A program made the position numbers and the translations under genes. DNA of 40,794 bases from Clostridiales bacterium. GTDB taxonomy: Bacteria; Bacillota; Clostridia; Saccharofermentanales; Saccharofermentanaceae. This document shows, piece by piece, positions 34,037-40,794 of this stretch. The notes below the pieces were generated by a model, which saw only the letters and a list, made by a program, of their open reading frames with translations, searched no databases and was not told the origin of the DNA. The stretch is from contig JAFWQF010000024.1 in the NCBI GenBank assembly GCA_017509205.1, forward strand, positions 1 to 40,794, in the 5' to 3' direction. How positions within the stretch are numbered: position 1 is the stretch's first letter; the number at the start of each line of letters is the position of its first letter.

Positions 34037-34964
34037 GGTTTGCTCAAGATACGGACTTGATAATCTGCCTTTCATACCCGGCGGCCGCGTCATGGCCCTC
34101 GGCATGTTTGACGGCTTTCACCAGGGGCATACTGACATAATAAAGAGTGCGGTTAGACTTGCCGAAAGATCAGGCGTGCTGACATGTGTGCAGACTTTCA
34201 GAAACCTCGGAAAGAACGGTGAAGACAGACTTCTTTACACCATGGAAGAGCGCGTCAGGATGCTTGAGGAATTAGGCGTTGATGAGATGCTCGTTCTCAA
34301 TTTTCCGCAGGTGAAGGACATGAGTCCCGAAGAATACTGCGAACAGATCCTTAAGATGCGCACCGGCGCAGCGGCCTTGTTTATCGGTCATGATTACAGG
34401 TACGGCAAGGGTGCTGCAGGAGACGAGTTCCAGCTTAAGAAATTTGCGTCCGAAAACCAGATGAGCCTTCGTGTTATAAGCGACAGGATCTTAGAGGGAA
34501 CGGACCGCAGGATATCGACCACGTGGCTTAGGGAAGCTCTTTCTGAAGGTGACTGCGAACTTGCAGCGAAGATGTGTGAAGGACGCTTTTATTTCTATAC
34601 CGGCCGCGTTGCGCACGGAAAGCATGCGGGCACATCAATGGGTTTCCCGACTGCAAATCTCGAGATACCCGAAGACAAATTCGTCGTAAGACGCGGAGTG
34701 TACTGCTCGCGCGTAACACTTGGCAGCCGCGTGCTCTACGGAGTGACGAACATCGGAAGAAGACCGACTGTCGAGGATGCGGTAAATGATGTTGCAGAGA
34801 CATTCATCTTTGATTTCGATGAGGATATCTACGGTGCTTCCATCAAGGTGGAACTCATGAAGTTCTTAAGGCCTGAGCAGCCTTTTTCGGGCATTGAGGA
34901 ACTCAAGGCTGCCGTTGAAGACAACAAGAAACAGGCGAGAGAATTCTTTTCGTCCCTTACTTAA
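34029..34964 (+). CDS. ribF: Bifunctional riboflavin kinase / FAD synthetase
   Basis: 311 residues from ATG 34029, with GAGAGG at 34013-34018. The FAD synthetase domain has VMALGMFDGFHQGHTDII near 20 and IGHDYRYGKGAAGD near 125, and IRR-like RRISTTWLREALSEGD near 160. The riboflavin kinase domain has GRVAHGKHAGTSMGFPTANL near 195 and YGVTNIGRRPTVE near 239. It makes FMN and FAD from riboflavin. It is the last gene of the rimP operon; no strong terminator is seen after it. Confidence 0.95.
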   Translation: MIKVCSRYGLDNLPFIPGGRVMALGMFDGFHQGHTDIIKSAVRLAERSGVLTCVQTFRNLGKNGEDRLLYTMEERVRMLEELGVDEMLVLNFPQVKDMSPEEYCEQILKMRTGAAALFIGHDYRYGKGAAGDEFQLKKFASENQMSLRVISDRILEGTDRRISTTWLREALSEGDCELAAKMCEGRFYFYTGRVAHGKHAGTSMGFPTANLEIPEDKFVVRRGVYCSRVTLGSRVLYGVTNIGRRPTVEDAVNDVAETFIFDFDEDIYGASIKVELMKFLRPEQPFSGIEELKAAVEDNKKQAREFFSSLT

Positions 34965-35080
34965 TTCAATAAATATTTAAATTTTGTCCATTGGAATTTT
35001 TGCATCTGCGTGTAAAAATGTCTTTAGAAGTTAAAGCCATGGGCATTAGCCCTTTGTTGATATAAGGATCGCTTCGAAGC
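34965..35080 (+). other. Leader of the GGDEF gene with short hairpin
   Basis: This 116-base AT-rich gap holds GGGC-ATTA-GCCC (35041-35052) shortly before the GGDEF gene start and a weak promoter candidate TTGGAA (34991-34996) with TAAAAA (35013-35018). No recognised riboswitch or terminator is visible. Confidence 0.3.
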
Positions 35081-36190
35081 ATGAACGAAATGAGCAAACG
35101 CCAGAAACGCAAAAACAGCCTTGCCGCTTTGAGCAAGGCCATGCGATATCTTATTGAGAATGCGTATACTTTTACCGTTGCGGTAATGGGTCTCGTTCAT
35201 GCGACCCTTGCAATTATCTTCTTTATCGCAGGCGTGGATGAATTGTGCCAGTTCAATATCGTCAGTGTCATTATCTACGCATTCTGCTTTATCCTGTGCC
35301 ATCTTGGACACATCCTTCCGGTTTATGCAAGCATCATTCTCGAAGTTACGATCTATTCGGTTGTATCCACGTATTATGTCGGATTGCGCTGCGGAACGTA
35401 CTGCTTCCTGTTCTCGATCATACCGATCATCATCTACTTCGGAAGCAGCCTGTTTAAGGGAGCGCAGAGATGGGGCGTCGTATTGATGCTCGTTTTGAAT
35501 TTCGTGATGTTTGTTGCACTTTATGTCAGCTTCTTCCGTACACCGCCGGTATATGAAGTTTCACCTACGATCATGCTGATACTGGTCATCCTTTCATCAT
35601 TTGCGATGGTCTTTGCGACGCTGTTCTATAATGCGATGTATATCTATTCAAGCGAGAACCAGCTCAATATCCTTGAAAAGAAGAATCAGCAGCTTTCGGC
35701 AGTAGCTCATGAAGATTCGCTTACCAGTCTTTTAAACCGCCGCGGATTTTTGCCTGTGGTAAGTGACCTCATGGAAGATCCGTCAGACCGTTTCAGCATC
35801 GCATTCTGCGACCTGGATGATTTCAAGCGCATCAACGATTCATACGGTCATGAGGCAGGCGATGAAGTCCTCAAGCATGTCACGACCATGATCAAGCGCG
35901 AGCTTCCCGGCTGCGACATCTGCAGATGGGGCGGTGAGGAGTTCGTTATCCTTTTGAACGGCTGCGACCTTCAGACTGCGAAGAGTAAGGCAGAGAGACT
36001 CAGAAAGAGCATCGAATCCAATCCTACGGACTTTTTCGGCAAGAAGATCTTCGTGACCACAACGATCGGTCTCGAGGAAAACAAAGAGATATATTTTAAG
36101 CCGGAAGACATCATCAAAGTCGCTGATGCTCGCATGTATTACGGCAAGCAGCACGGGAAGAATATCCTGATAGCTGAAGATCCCGAATAG
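35081..36190 (+). CDS. Membrane-bound diguanylate cyclase (GGDEF)
   Basis: 369 residues. About six TM helices fill ~20-190, followed by a short helical linker (NQLNILEKKNQQLSAVAHED) and a GGDEF domain at ~205-360. The catalytic loop is GGEEF at 284-288 (RWGGEEF), an active variant. DLDDFKRINDSYGHEAGDEVL is the metal/substrate region. The inhibitory RxxD site expected just upstream of GGEEF is absent, so product inhibition may not occur. It makes c-di-GMP in response to a membrane signal that cannot be named. Two Met starts, 35081 and 35090, are possible; AAGGAT 12 bases upstream fits the first loosely. Confidence 0.85.
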   Translation: MNEMSKRQKRKNSLAALSKAMRYLIENAYTFTVAVMGLVHATLAIIFFIAGVDELCQFNIVSVIIYAFCFILCHLGHILPVYASIILEVTIYSVVSTYYVGLRCGTYCFLFSIIPIIIYFGSSLFKGAQRWGVVLMLVLNFVMFVALYVSFFRTPPVYEVSPTIMLILVILSSFAMVFATLFYNAMYIYSSENQLNILEKKNQQLSAVAHEDSLTSLLNRRGFLPVVSDLMEDPSDRFSIAFCDLDDFKRINDSYGHEAGDEVLKHVTTMIKRELPGCDICRWGGEEFVILLNGCDLQTAKSKAERLRKSIESNPTDFFGKKIFVTTTIGLEENKEIYFKPEDIIKVADARMYYGKQHGKNILIAEDPE

Positions 36191-36256
36191 TTCCATTTAT
36201 TACTGAAAATATGCCTGTTTTCGGCTGCGGTAAAATTGTGGCAGTAAATTACTTTG

Positions 36257-36286
36257 ACTGTCAAAGCACTTTACAGTGATTTTTTT
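36257..36286 (+). terminator. Terminator of the GGDEF gene, overlapping the next promoter
   Basis: ACTGT-C-AAA (36257-36265) pairs with TTT-ACAGT (36270-36277), with a bulged C and a 4-base loop, followed by GATTTTTTT. A perfect palindrome CTTTGAC-T-GTCAAAG (36252-36266) covers the same bases and can form an alternative hairpin. Confidence 0.6.
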
Positions 36287-36298
36287 CAATGCTATTAT
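36270..36298 (+). promoter_or_regulatory. Promoter of the large membrane protein gene
   Basis: TTTACA (36270-36275), a 17-base spacer, then TATTAT (36293-36298) preceded by TGC (extended -10). Its -35 lies inside the 3' arm of the upstream terminator. Confidence 0.6.
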
Positions 36299-36336
36299 CA
36301 CGCTAACAAAGGTCAGTCCTGAAGGGAGGCGGAATA

Positions 36337-39195
36337 ATGGATTTTGAAGAATTCGGGATCATCTGTTTTCTTTTCGTTGTTCCATACGCAATTGCGCTTC
36401 AGATATTGCTTGCGGTATTCGTTTCGAAGTATGCTGCCGCCCGCAGGGAACTGAATCAGAGGGGTAGGGGACAGCAGCCGTTAAGTCAGACTCCGGTGCA
36501 GTCTTATACTTCCGCTCCCGCAATGCAGACCACGCCCGCAGTTCAGGCAACGGTGCCACAGGTTCAGCCTGCTGTTCAGGTTCCTGCACCAGCTGCAAGA
36601 GCCGCACAGCCTGCCATTCAGTCTCCGGTGCCTGTAGCGCCTGCCGCTCCGAAAAAAACCAAGAGGATCAGCAGCACGAGCATCACTTTCGGTGTCGGCG
36701 TCCTGCTCCTCACGATAGTCGGTGCGGCCTTCATTTCAGTATCCTGGAGTTTCATGGGCGATGCCGCGAGAGCAGTTACGCTCCTTGCAGCAGTAGCAGT
36801 CGTATATTTCCTTTCATTCCTTTCGGGAAAAGTGTTAAAGCTGAGACAGACTGGCTTTGCGTTCTATACGTTGGCGGGATTCTTAGGTCCGATCGTCATC
36901 GTAGGACTCGGAATGTTCAAACTCTTCGGGAAAGGATTCTCTTTTGAAAACGGACACGGCTGGATCGTTGCCGCAGTAGCGGCGGCCGTGATGGCAGTTT
37001 CAGCCGCAGCAGGTAAGATGATCTACAAGTCGGGCTTTTATACCGGCATCACATATTTCTCTGCCACATGGCTTGTCGTTTTCCTCGCAGGACAGCTCGG
37101 AGAAGCCTCAGAACGCTATTATCCGCATGAATATATCTTCGTTGCTCTGGCTGTTTTAACATTGTTACTCCGCATCATCATGCTGCGTACGGGTGATCTG
37201 AGAAAGCTTTCATTTAAGATCTACGCGGAAGTCATGTCATATTCTACGGCATTGTATATGATCGTTTCTTTGTTTGCGTCCGGCGGTGACGGTGATCTTC
37301 TCCTGTTTGCGGGAGCTGTACTTTCAAATGCTGAACTGATGCTCCATGCAAGGTTTACCAAGGGCAGGGAATGGGTAAGATACCTGCTTCCCGTTGCAGG
37401 CGCGGCGCTTTACGGATTTGTCCTGATCGAGACCGGGTATCCCGAAAACATCTGGATGATCTTCGCGGTTCTCACGGTTCTTTTCGCTGCATATTTCTTA
37501 CTCAAAGTACGCACGCTTTTCTCGGATCTTTTAATACCGTCGCTTCTGACATTTACCGTTCTTTTATTTGATCTGGAAGAAAGAGAACAGCTGTTTGCAC
37601 CGGTAGCAATAGCAGCCGGCATTGCATGTGCCATGGCGGTCCTCGCGTCTGTGTTTAAGACAAATAAACCTTCGGGCGGAATCAATGCGGGATTCGCATC
37701 CGTCTGGTATTACATAATGAGCGCTGAAGTTATGCTCGCCATACTCGGCAATTCCGATGAGACGAATTACTTTGTCTTTGTGCTTCCCGCAACATTTGCC
37801 GCAGCGCTCGTGCTGACTTATGTAAGGACGGTCAAAGACGATTACAGGATAAGGATCGCGGCAGAAGTGCTCCTTTGGTCTTCAATCGTTATGGGTGCGA
37901 ACGGACTGAGGATAGCACGTGATTTCGATGTGGAGCCTAACAGCATCATGCTCATAAAGCTTGTTGTAAACGGCGTTCTTGTGCTGCTCGATGCAATCCT
38001 CCTAACGTATAACTACTATCTCGGTGCAAAGAAGAAGGAAGGACTTTCCGTTCCTGCTCTTATTGTTACTGCGCTTGCCGTTAACGCGCCGTTTTTTGTA
38101 TCTCTTGCTCCCGTTGTATATGTCGAGCTTCAGAACAACAGGATCTTCGATATGAAGATCGCCGCTATACCGCTATGTATCATCATGATGCTGATCCTCG
38201 TCCTGATGCGTTATGTGCCTCTTTTAAAAAAGGATAAGTTCGCTCTCTACACAAAGTTTCTTGTTCATGCTGTAAGTGCATTCCTGGTCATCTGGGCATG
38301 TGCAACCACAATTGAATGGGAGCCTTGGGTAATGCTCGTTCTGATGCCGGTGATAATGATAGCGCTTTATTTCTGCGGGAACAGGTTCATGATCTTCATA
38401 CCTGCGGTAATACTCGATCTTGCAGCAGACGGTTTCTTAAGAAGCCTGCCTGTAATGGAGAACAAGGACCTGTACAATTTTACCTTGTTCGGACTTGTTA
38501 TCGTGCTGGCTCTGATCGGAAGGCTGTTCTTCCCGAAAAAGGCATTCTCCTCCAAGGGTATCGACTATCTTTCTTTTATGCCCGTTTTCCTGATGCTCAG
38601 TCAAAAGAGAACCGACTACGCGGCCATGCTGTTATTCATTGCATGGGGACTTATAGCCTTCAACTACATCGGAAGATCGCACATACCGGCGAAGGTCGTT
38701 GCTGCCATTGCTTCAGTCCCGATCGCTGTTGCAATAACAGTTCAGCCGTTCATTGACATCCCTAAAGGTTACATGTGCGAATTCATACTCGCCGTAATGC
38801 TCCTTTATGCGGCCGTCATGAGATTTGCCGTCAAGCCTGCCGAAGACCGGATCATGAAATTCATATGGTTTGGATTTGTAGCGGCTGCCGTAGTAAGTGA
38901 AGGCATTTCAGCGGCATGCACAGGCGATAATGTGGATCTTCTGATCACGGGCGTTGCCGCCGTAGGTATTTTCTTATTTTCTTTTATCAAAAAGAACAAG
39001 CTATGGTTTATACTTGGTATTGTGTCTCTCATCGGCATTGCGGTCTATCTGTCTGCGACGTTCTGGTCTTCAATGGCATGGCTGTTGTACCTGCTCATCG
39101 CGGGAACGATCCTGATAGTGATCGCTGCCGGAAACGAATGGCGCAAGCGTCATTCATCGGAAGGCAGAAAACTGTTCAAGGAATGGACCTGGTAA
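36337..39195 (+). CDS. Very large polytopic membrane protein of unknown function
   Basis: 952 residues. A first TM (~5-30) is followed by a Pro/Gln/Ala-rich linker (~40-105, repeats such as PAVQATVPQVQ). From ~110 to the end there are more than twenty hydrophobic segments. Such proteins (DUF2157/DUF2339-like) are found in Actinobacteria and Bacillota, with unknown function. No catalytic or transport motif could be read. AGGGAGG at 36323-36329 gives the start. Five bases later the CDP-archaeol-synthase-like gene begins, so the two are probably co-transcribed. The linker suggests the first helix and the bulk of the protein are separately folded parts. Confidence 0.75.
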   Translation: MDFEEFGIICFLFVVPYAIALQILLAVFVSKYAAARRELNQRGRGQQPLSQTPVQSYTSAPAMQTTPAVQATVPQVQPAVQVPAPAARAAQPAIQSPVPVAPAAPKKTKRISSTSITFGVGVLLLTIVGAAFISVSWSFMGDAARAVTLLAAVAVVYFLSFLSGKVLKLRQTGFAFYTLAGFLGPIVIVGLGMFKLFGKGFSFENGHGWIVAAVAAAVMAVSAAAGKMIYKSGFYTGITYFSATWLVVFLAGQLGEASERYYPHEYIFVALAVLTLLLRIIMLRTGDLRKLSFKIYAEVMSYSTALYMIVSLFASGGDGDLLLFAGAVLSNAELMLHARFTKGREWVRYLLPVAGAALYGFVLIETGYPENIWMIFAVLTVLFAAYFLLKVRTLFSDLLIPSLLTFTVLLFDLEEREQLFAPVAIAAGIACAMAVLASVFKTNKPSGGINAGFASVWYYIMSAEVMLAILGNSDETNYFVFVLPATFAAALVLTYVRTVKDDYRIRIAAEVLLWSSIVMGANGLRIARDFDVEPNSIMLIKLVVNGVLVLLDAILLTYNYYLGAKKKEGLSVPALIVTALAVNAPFFVSLAPVVYVELQNNRIFDMKIAAIPLCIIMMLILVLMRYVPLLKKDKFALYTKFLVHAVSAFLVIWACATTIEWEPWVMLVLMPVIMIALYFCGNRFMIFIPAVILDLAADGFLRSLPVMENKDLYNFTLFGLVIVLALIGRLFFPKKAFSSKGIDYLSFMPVFLMLSQKRTDYAAMLLFIAWGLIAFNYIGRSHIPAKVVAAIASVPIAVAITVQPFIDIPKGYMCEFILAVMLLYAAVMRFAVKPAEDRIMKFIWFGFVAAAVVSEGISAACTGDNVDLLITGVAAVGIFLFSFIKKNKLWFILGIVSLIGIAVYLSATFWSSMAWLLYLLIAGTILIVIAAGNEWRKRHSSEGRKLFKEWTW

Positions 39196-39199
39196 GCTT

Positions 39200-39802
39200 A
39201 TGAATGGCGTTCTTACAAGCTTGGCATTTATGTATGTCACACTTATGCCGGTGATATTTGCAGGAGTACTCAACATGGTATTCTGCAAGCTTCCCATACT
39301 CGGTTTCATGAAAAAACCGATCGATGGCGGGAAGAACTTCAGCGACGGCAGACGCATCTTCGGCGAAAACAAGACATGGAAGGGTTTTGCCGGATATGTG
39401 ATATTGGGAACGCTCATGACGCTTCTCTGGGGCTTCATCTGCAAAGCATCACCCGTGCTTGCTTCTCATGATTTCTTCTACCTCGAGCACGAGAACAAGG
39501 TAACATACAACCTTCTCGTCGGAGTGCTCGTAGGCATCGCCTATGCGCTTTTCGAGCTGCCCAACAGTTTCATGAAAAGACGTATGGGAATCGAGCCCGG
39601 AAAGACCATGAAAGGCTGGCAGAAAGTGCTGTTCGTTTTCCTTGATCAGGCAGATTCGATATTCGGATGCGTACTGGTTGTCTGCATCTTCCATCCGCTG
39701 CCTGTGTGGTTTTATTTCGTGTATGTAATCGTCGGAGCGGTGACGCACATAATCTTCAACATGCTTTTGTATTTCGCACACCTCCGCAAGAATATGTTTT
39801 AA
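39200..39802 (+). CDS. CDP-archaeol synthase (CarS/DUF46)-like membrane protein
   Basis: 200 residues with about five TM helices. The CarS motifs are clear: KKPIDGGKNFSDGRRIFG, NKTWKGFAGY near 55, NSFMKRRMGIEPG near 123, and a late acidic pair LDQADSIFG. In archaea this family transfers CMP from CTP to an ether lipid. The bacterial form must have another substrate, for instance a phosphatidic-acid-like or isoprenoid phosphate. It is 5 bases after the large membrane protein gene and 11 bases before the PEP-synthase-like gene. The lipid it acts on is inferred and unproven. Confidence 0.82.
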   Translation: MNGVLTSLAFMYVTLMPVIFAGVLNMVFCKLPILGFMKKPIDGGKNFSDGRRIFGENKTWKGFAGYVILGTLMTLLWGFICKASPVLASHDFFYLEHENKVTYNLLVGVLVGIAYALFELPNSFMKRRMGIEPGKTMKGWQKVLFVFLDQADSIFGCVLVVCIFHPLPVWFYFVYVIVGAVTHIIFNMLLYFAHLRKNMF

Positions 39803-39813
39803 CAGGATGTTTT

Positions 39814-40794
39814 ATGATCTACAGAATTAGCACAGGACCTGAAAGCACAAAATCTGAATGCGGCAACAAAGCCGGCAATCTCATCGAGATGAGGAAAGCA
39901 GGCTTTAACGTTCCGGACGGAATTGTTTTCGATGCAGATGAATACCGCTCATTCGTTTCGAATAACGGTATCGCAAAGAAGATATCCGAGCTCATGTCAA
40001 AGCTTACTGCTGATAACGCAGCTCAGACAGGCGAACAGATCGAATCCCTTTTCGACGGCCTTAAGGCAGACACGGAAATGGTAAGCAGGATAGCTTCGAT
40101 GACTGATCCGTCCAAGAGCTATGCAGTCAGGAGCAGCGCCACAAAAGAGGACCTCGCAGAGTTTTCTTTCGCTGGACAGTATAAGACGTATCTCAATACC
40201 AATGGTGCTGAAAACATCGCTGATAAGGTAATAGAATGCTACCGTTCGATGTTCGACAAAACAGGCATCAGTTATATCGCAACCAATAAGATCGCATCAG
40301 AAGATCTTGCGATGGCAGTCGTCGTTCAGGAGATGGTCAATTCAGACATCAGCGGCATCTGCTTTACGGTCAATCCGGTAACCGGAAACGACAAGACGAT
40401 GCTCATCGAAGTCGTTAAGGGCCTGGGTGAAAACATCGTAAGCGGAAGGGTCAATCCCGAGCAGTACGGTTACGACAGATATGAGATGAAGGGCATTGGC
40501 AGCAACGGCACTTTGCTTGAGCCCGACATGCTCGAAAAGATGGGCAGGACGTTTGCCGACATCCAGCTTCATTTCGGCTATCCGTGCGACATAGAGTTTG
40601 CCGTCGAAAACGGAGAGCTTTATATTCTTCAGTCGAGGAGCATCACCAAGATCAATTACGGTGACCTCAAAGATATCTGGACAACCGCGGACTTTAAGGA
40701 CGGCGGTGTTTCCGCATCGGTATGCACTCCGTACATGTGGAGTCTTTACGAATACATTTGGGAATACAGTTTCAGGAAGTTCCTTCTTGATTCG
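39814..40794 (+). CDS. PEP synthase-like protein, N-terminal ATP-grasp domain (partial)
   Basis: The frame runs open for 327 codons to the window end, so the C terminus is missing. It starts with ATG 39814, after AGGATG, 11 bases past the previous stop. It matches the ATP-binding domain of PEP synthase / pyruvate phosphate dikinase: GNKAGNLIEMRKAGFNVPDG (substrate loop), AVRSSATKEDLAEFSFAGQY with Arg106, VVVQEMVNSDISGICFTVNP, and EFAVENGELYILQSRSI near 270. The swivelling phospho-His domain and the PEP barrel should follow outside the window; without them it could be one of the shorter rifampin-phosphotransferase-like proteins. Co-location with the CarS-like gene suggests a shared lipid pathway. 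Confidence 0.85.
   Translation, partial: MIYRISTGPESTKSECGNKAGNLIEMRKAGFNVPDGIVFDADEYRSFVSNNGIAKKISELMSKLTADNAAQTGEQIESLFDGLKADTEMVSRIASMTDPSKSYAVRSSATKEDLAEFSFAGQYKTYLNTNGAENIADKVIECYRSMFDKTGISYIATNKIASEDLAMAVVVQEMVNSDISGICFTVNPVTGNDKTMLIEVVKGLGENIVSGRVNPEQYGYDRYEMKGIGSNGTLLEPDMLEKMGRTFADIQLHFGYPCDIEFAVENGELYILQSRSITKINYGDLKDIWTTADFKDGGVSASVCTPYMWSLYEYIWEYSFRKFLLDS

Noticed and set aside
35041..35052. Possible c-di-GMP riboswitch before the diguanylate cyclase gene
   Set aside because: Only a 4-bp hairpin is visible and none of the conserved GEMM core bases could be found.
1..40794. Mobile elements, att sites, tRNA or rRNA genes
   Set aside because: No transposase, integrase, long terminal repeats, tRNA-like cloverleaf or rRNA sequence was noticed on either strand.

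Overview
The window is a gene-dense stretch of a Bacillota (Clostridia-type) chromosome, probably from a gut or rumen anaerobe. The reasons are the Gram-positive operon rimP-nusA-ylxR-ylxQ-infB-rbfA-nrnA-truB-ribF, strong AGGAGG ribosome binding sites, extended TGn -10 promoters, a TPP riboswitch in front of thiT, a long-form HPF, and E/P/T/K-rich exported proteins of a kind common in Clostridia. I see no rRNA, tRNA, CRISPR array, IS element, integrase or phage gene. The density of short intrinsic terminators and overlapping reading frames fits ordinary core chromosome with accessory genes between housekeeping blocks.

Layout. 1-9050: a 54-residue membrane peptide, proS, an exported transglutaminase/leucine-rich-repeat protein, a divergent AraC regulator, then an overlapping chain (hexapeptide acetyltransferase, M24B aminopeptidase, membrane-anchored alpha/beta hydrolase that lacks its nucleophile), TPP riboswitch plus thiT, and hpf. 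9090-17560: feoAB fusion, a membrane glycerophosphodiesterase, an ECF-like sigma factor, a small two-TM protein, a polytopic membrane protein, a PrsW-type intramembrane protease, an exported E/P/T-rich protein, and a second two-TM protein paralogous to the first. 17590-23600: a macrodomain-type PARG, two membrane-linked Ser hydrolases (one DUF2974), an Ala/Lys/Glu coiled-coil membrane protein, and two small regulators. 23619-26112 (minus strand): a DUF218 membrane protein, mscL and a small P-loop NTPase. 26250-34964: the translation/ribosome-maturation operon. 35081-40794: a membrane diguanylate cyclase, a very large polytopic membrane protein, a CDP-archaeol-synthase-like protein and the start of a PEP-synthase-like protein that runs off the window.

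The best candidate for an undescribed system is 13461-17502. An ECF-like sigma gene is translationally coupled to a small two-TM protein without a recognisable anti-sigma zinc finger, to an unknown membrane protein, and to a PrsW family protease with all its signature residues. PrsW is known in Bacillus subtilis to start destruction of an anti-sigma factor. Just downstream lie an exported protein and a paralogue of the two-TM protein with the same N-terminal cytoplasmic peptide. I infer a sigma / membrane anti-sigma / PrsW signalling module with two possible anti-sigma or decoy proteins. The second notable item is an intrinsic terminator with an interrupted U tract, and a third complementary segment, in the rimP-nusA leader. 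That arrangement suggests attenuation by NusA itself.

All product calls rest on reading motifs by eye; no database search was run.
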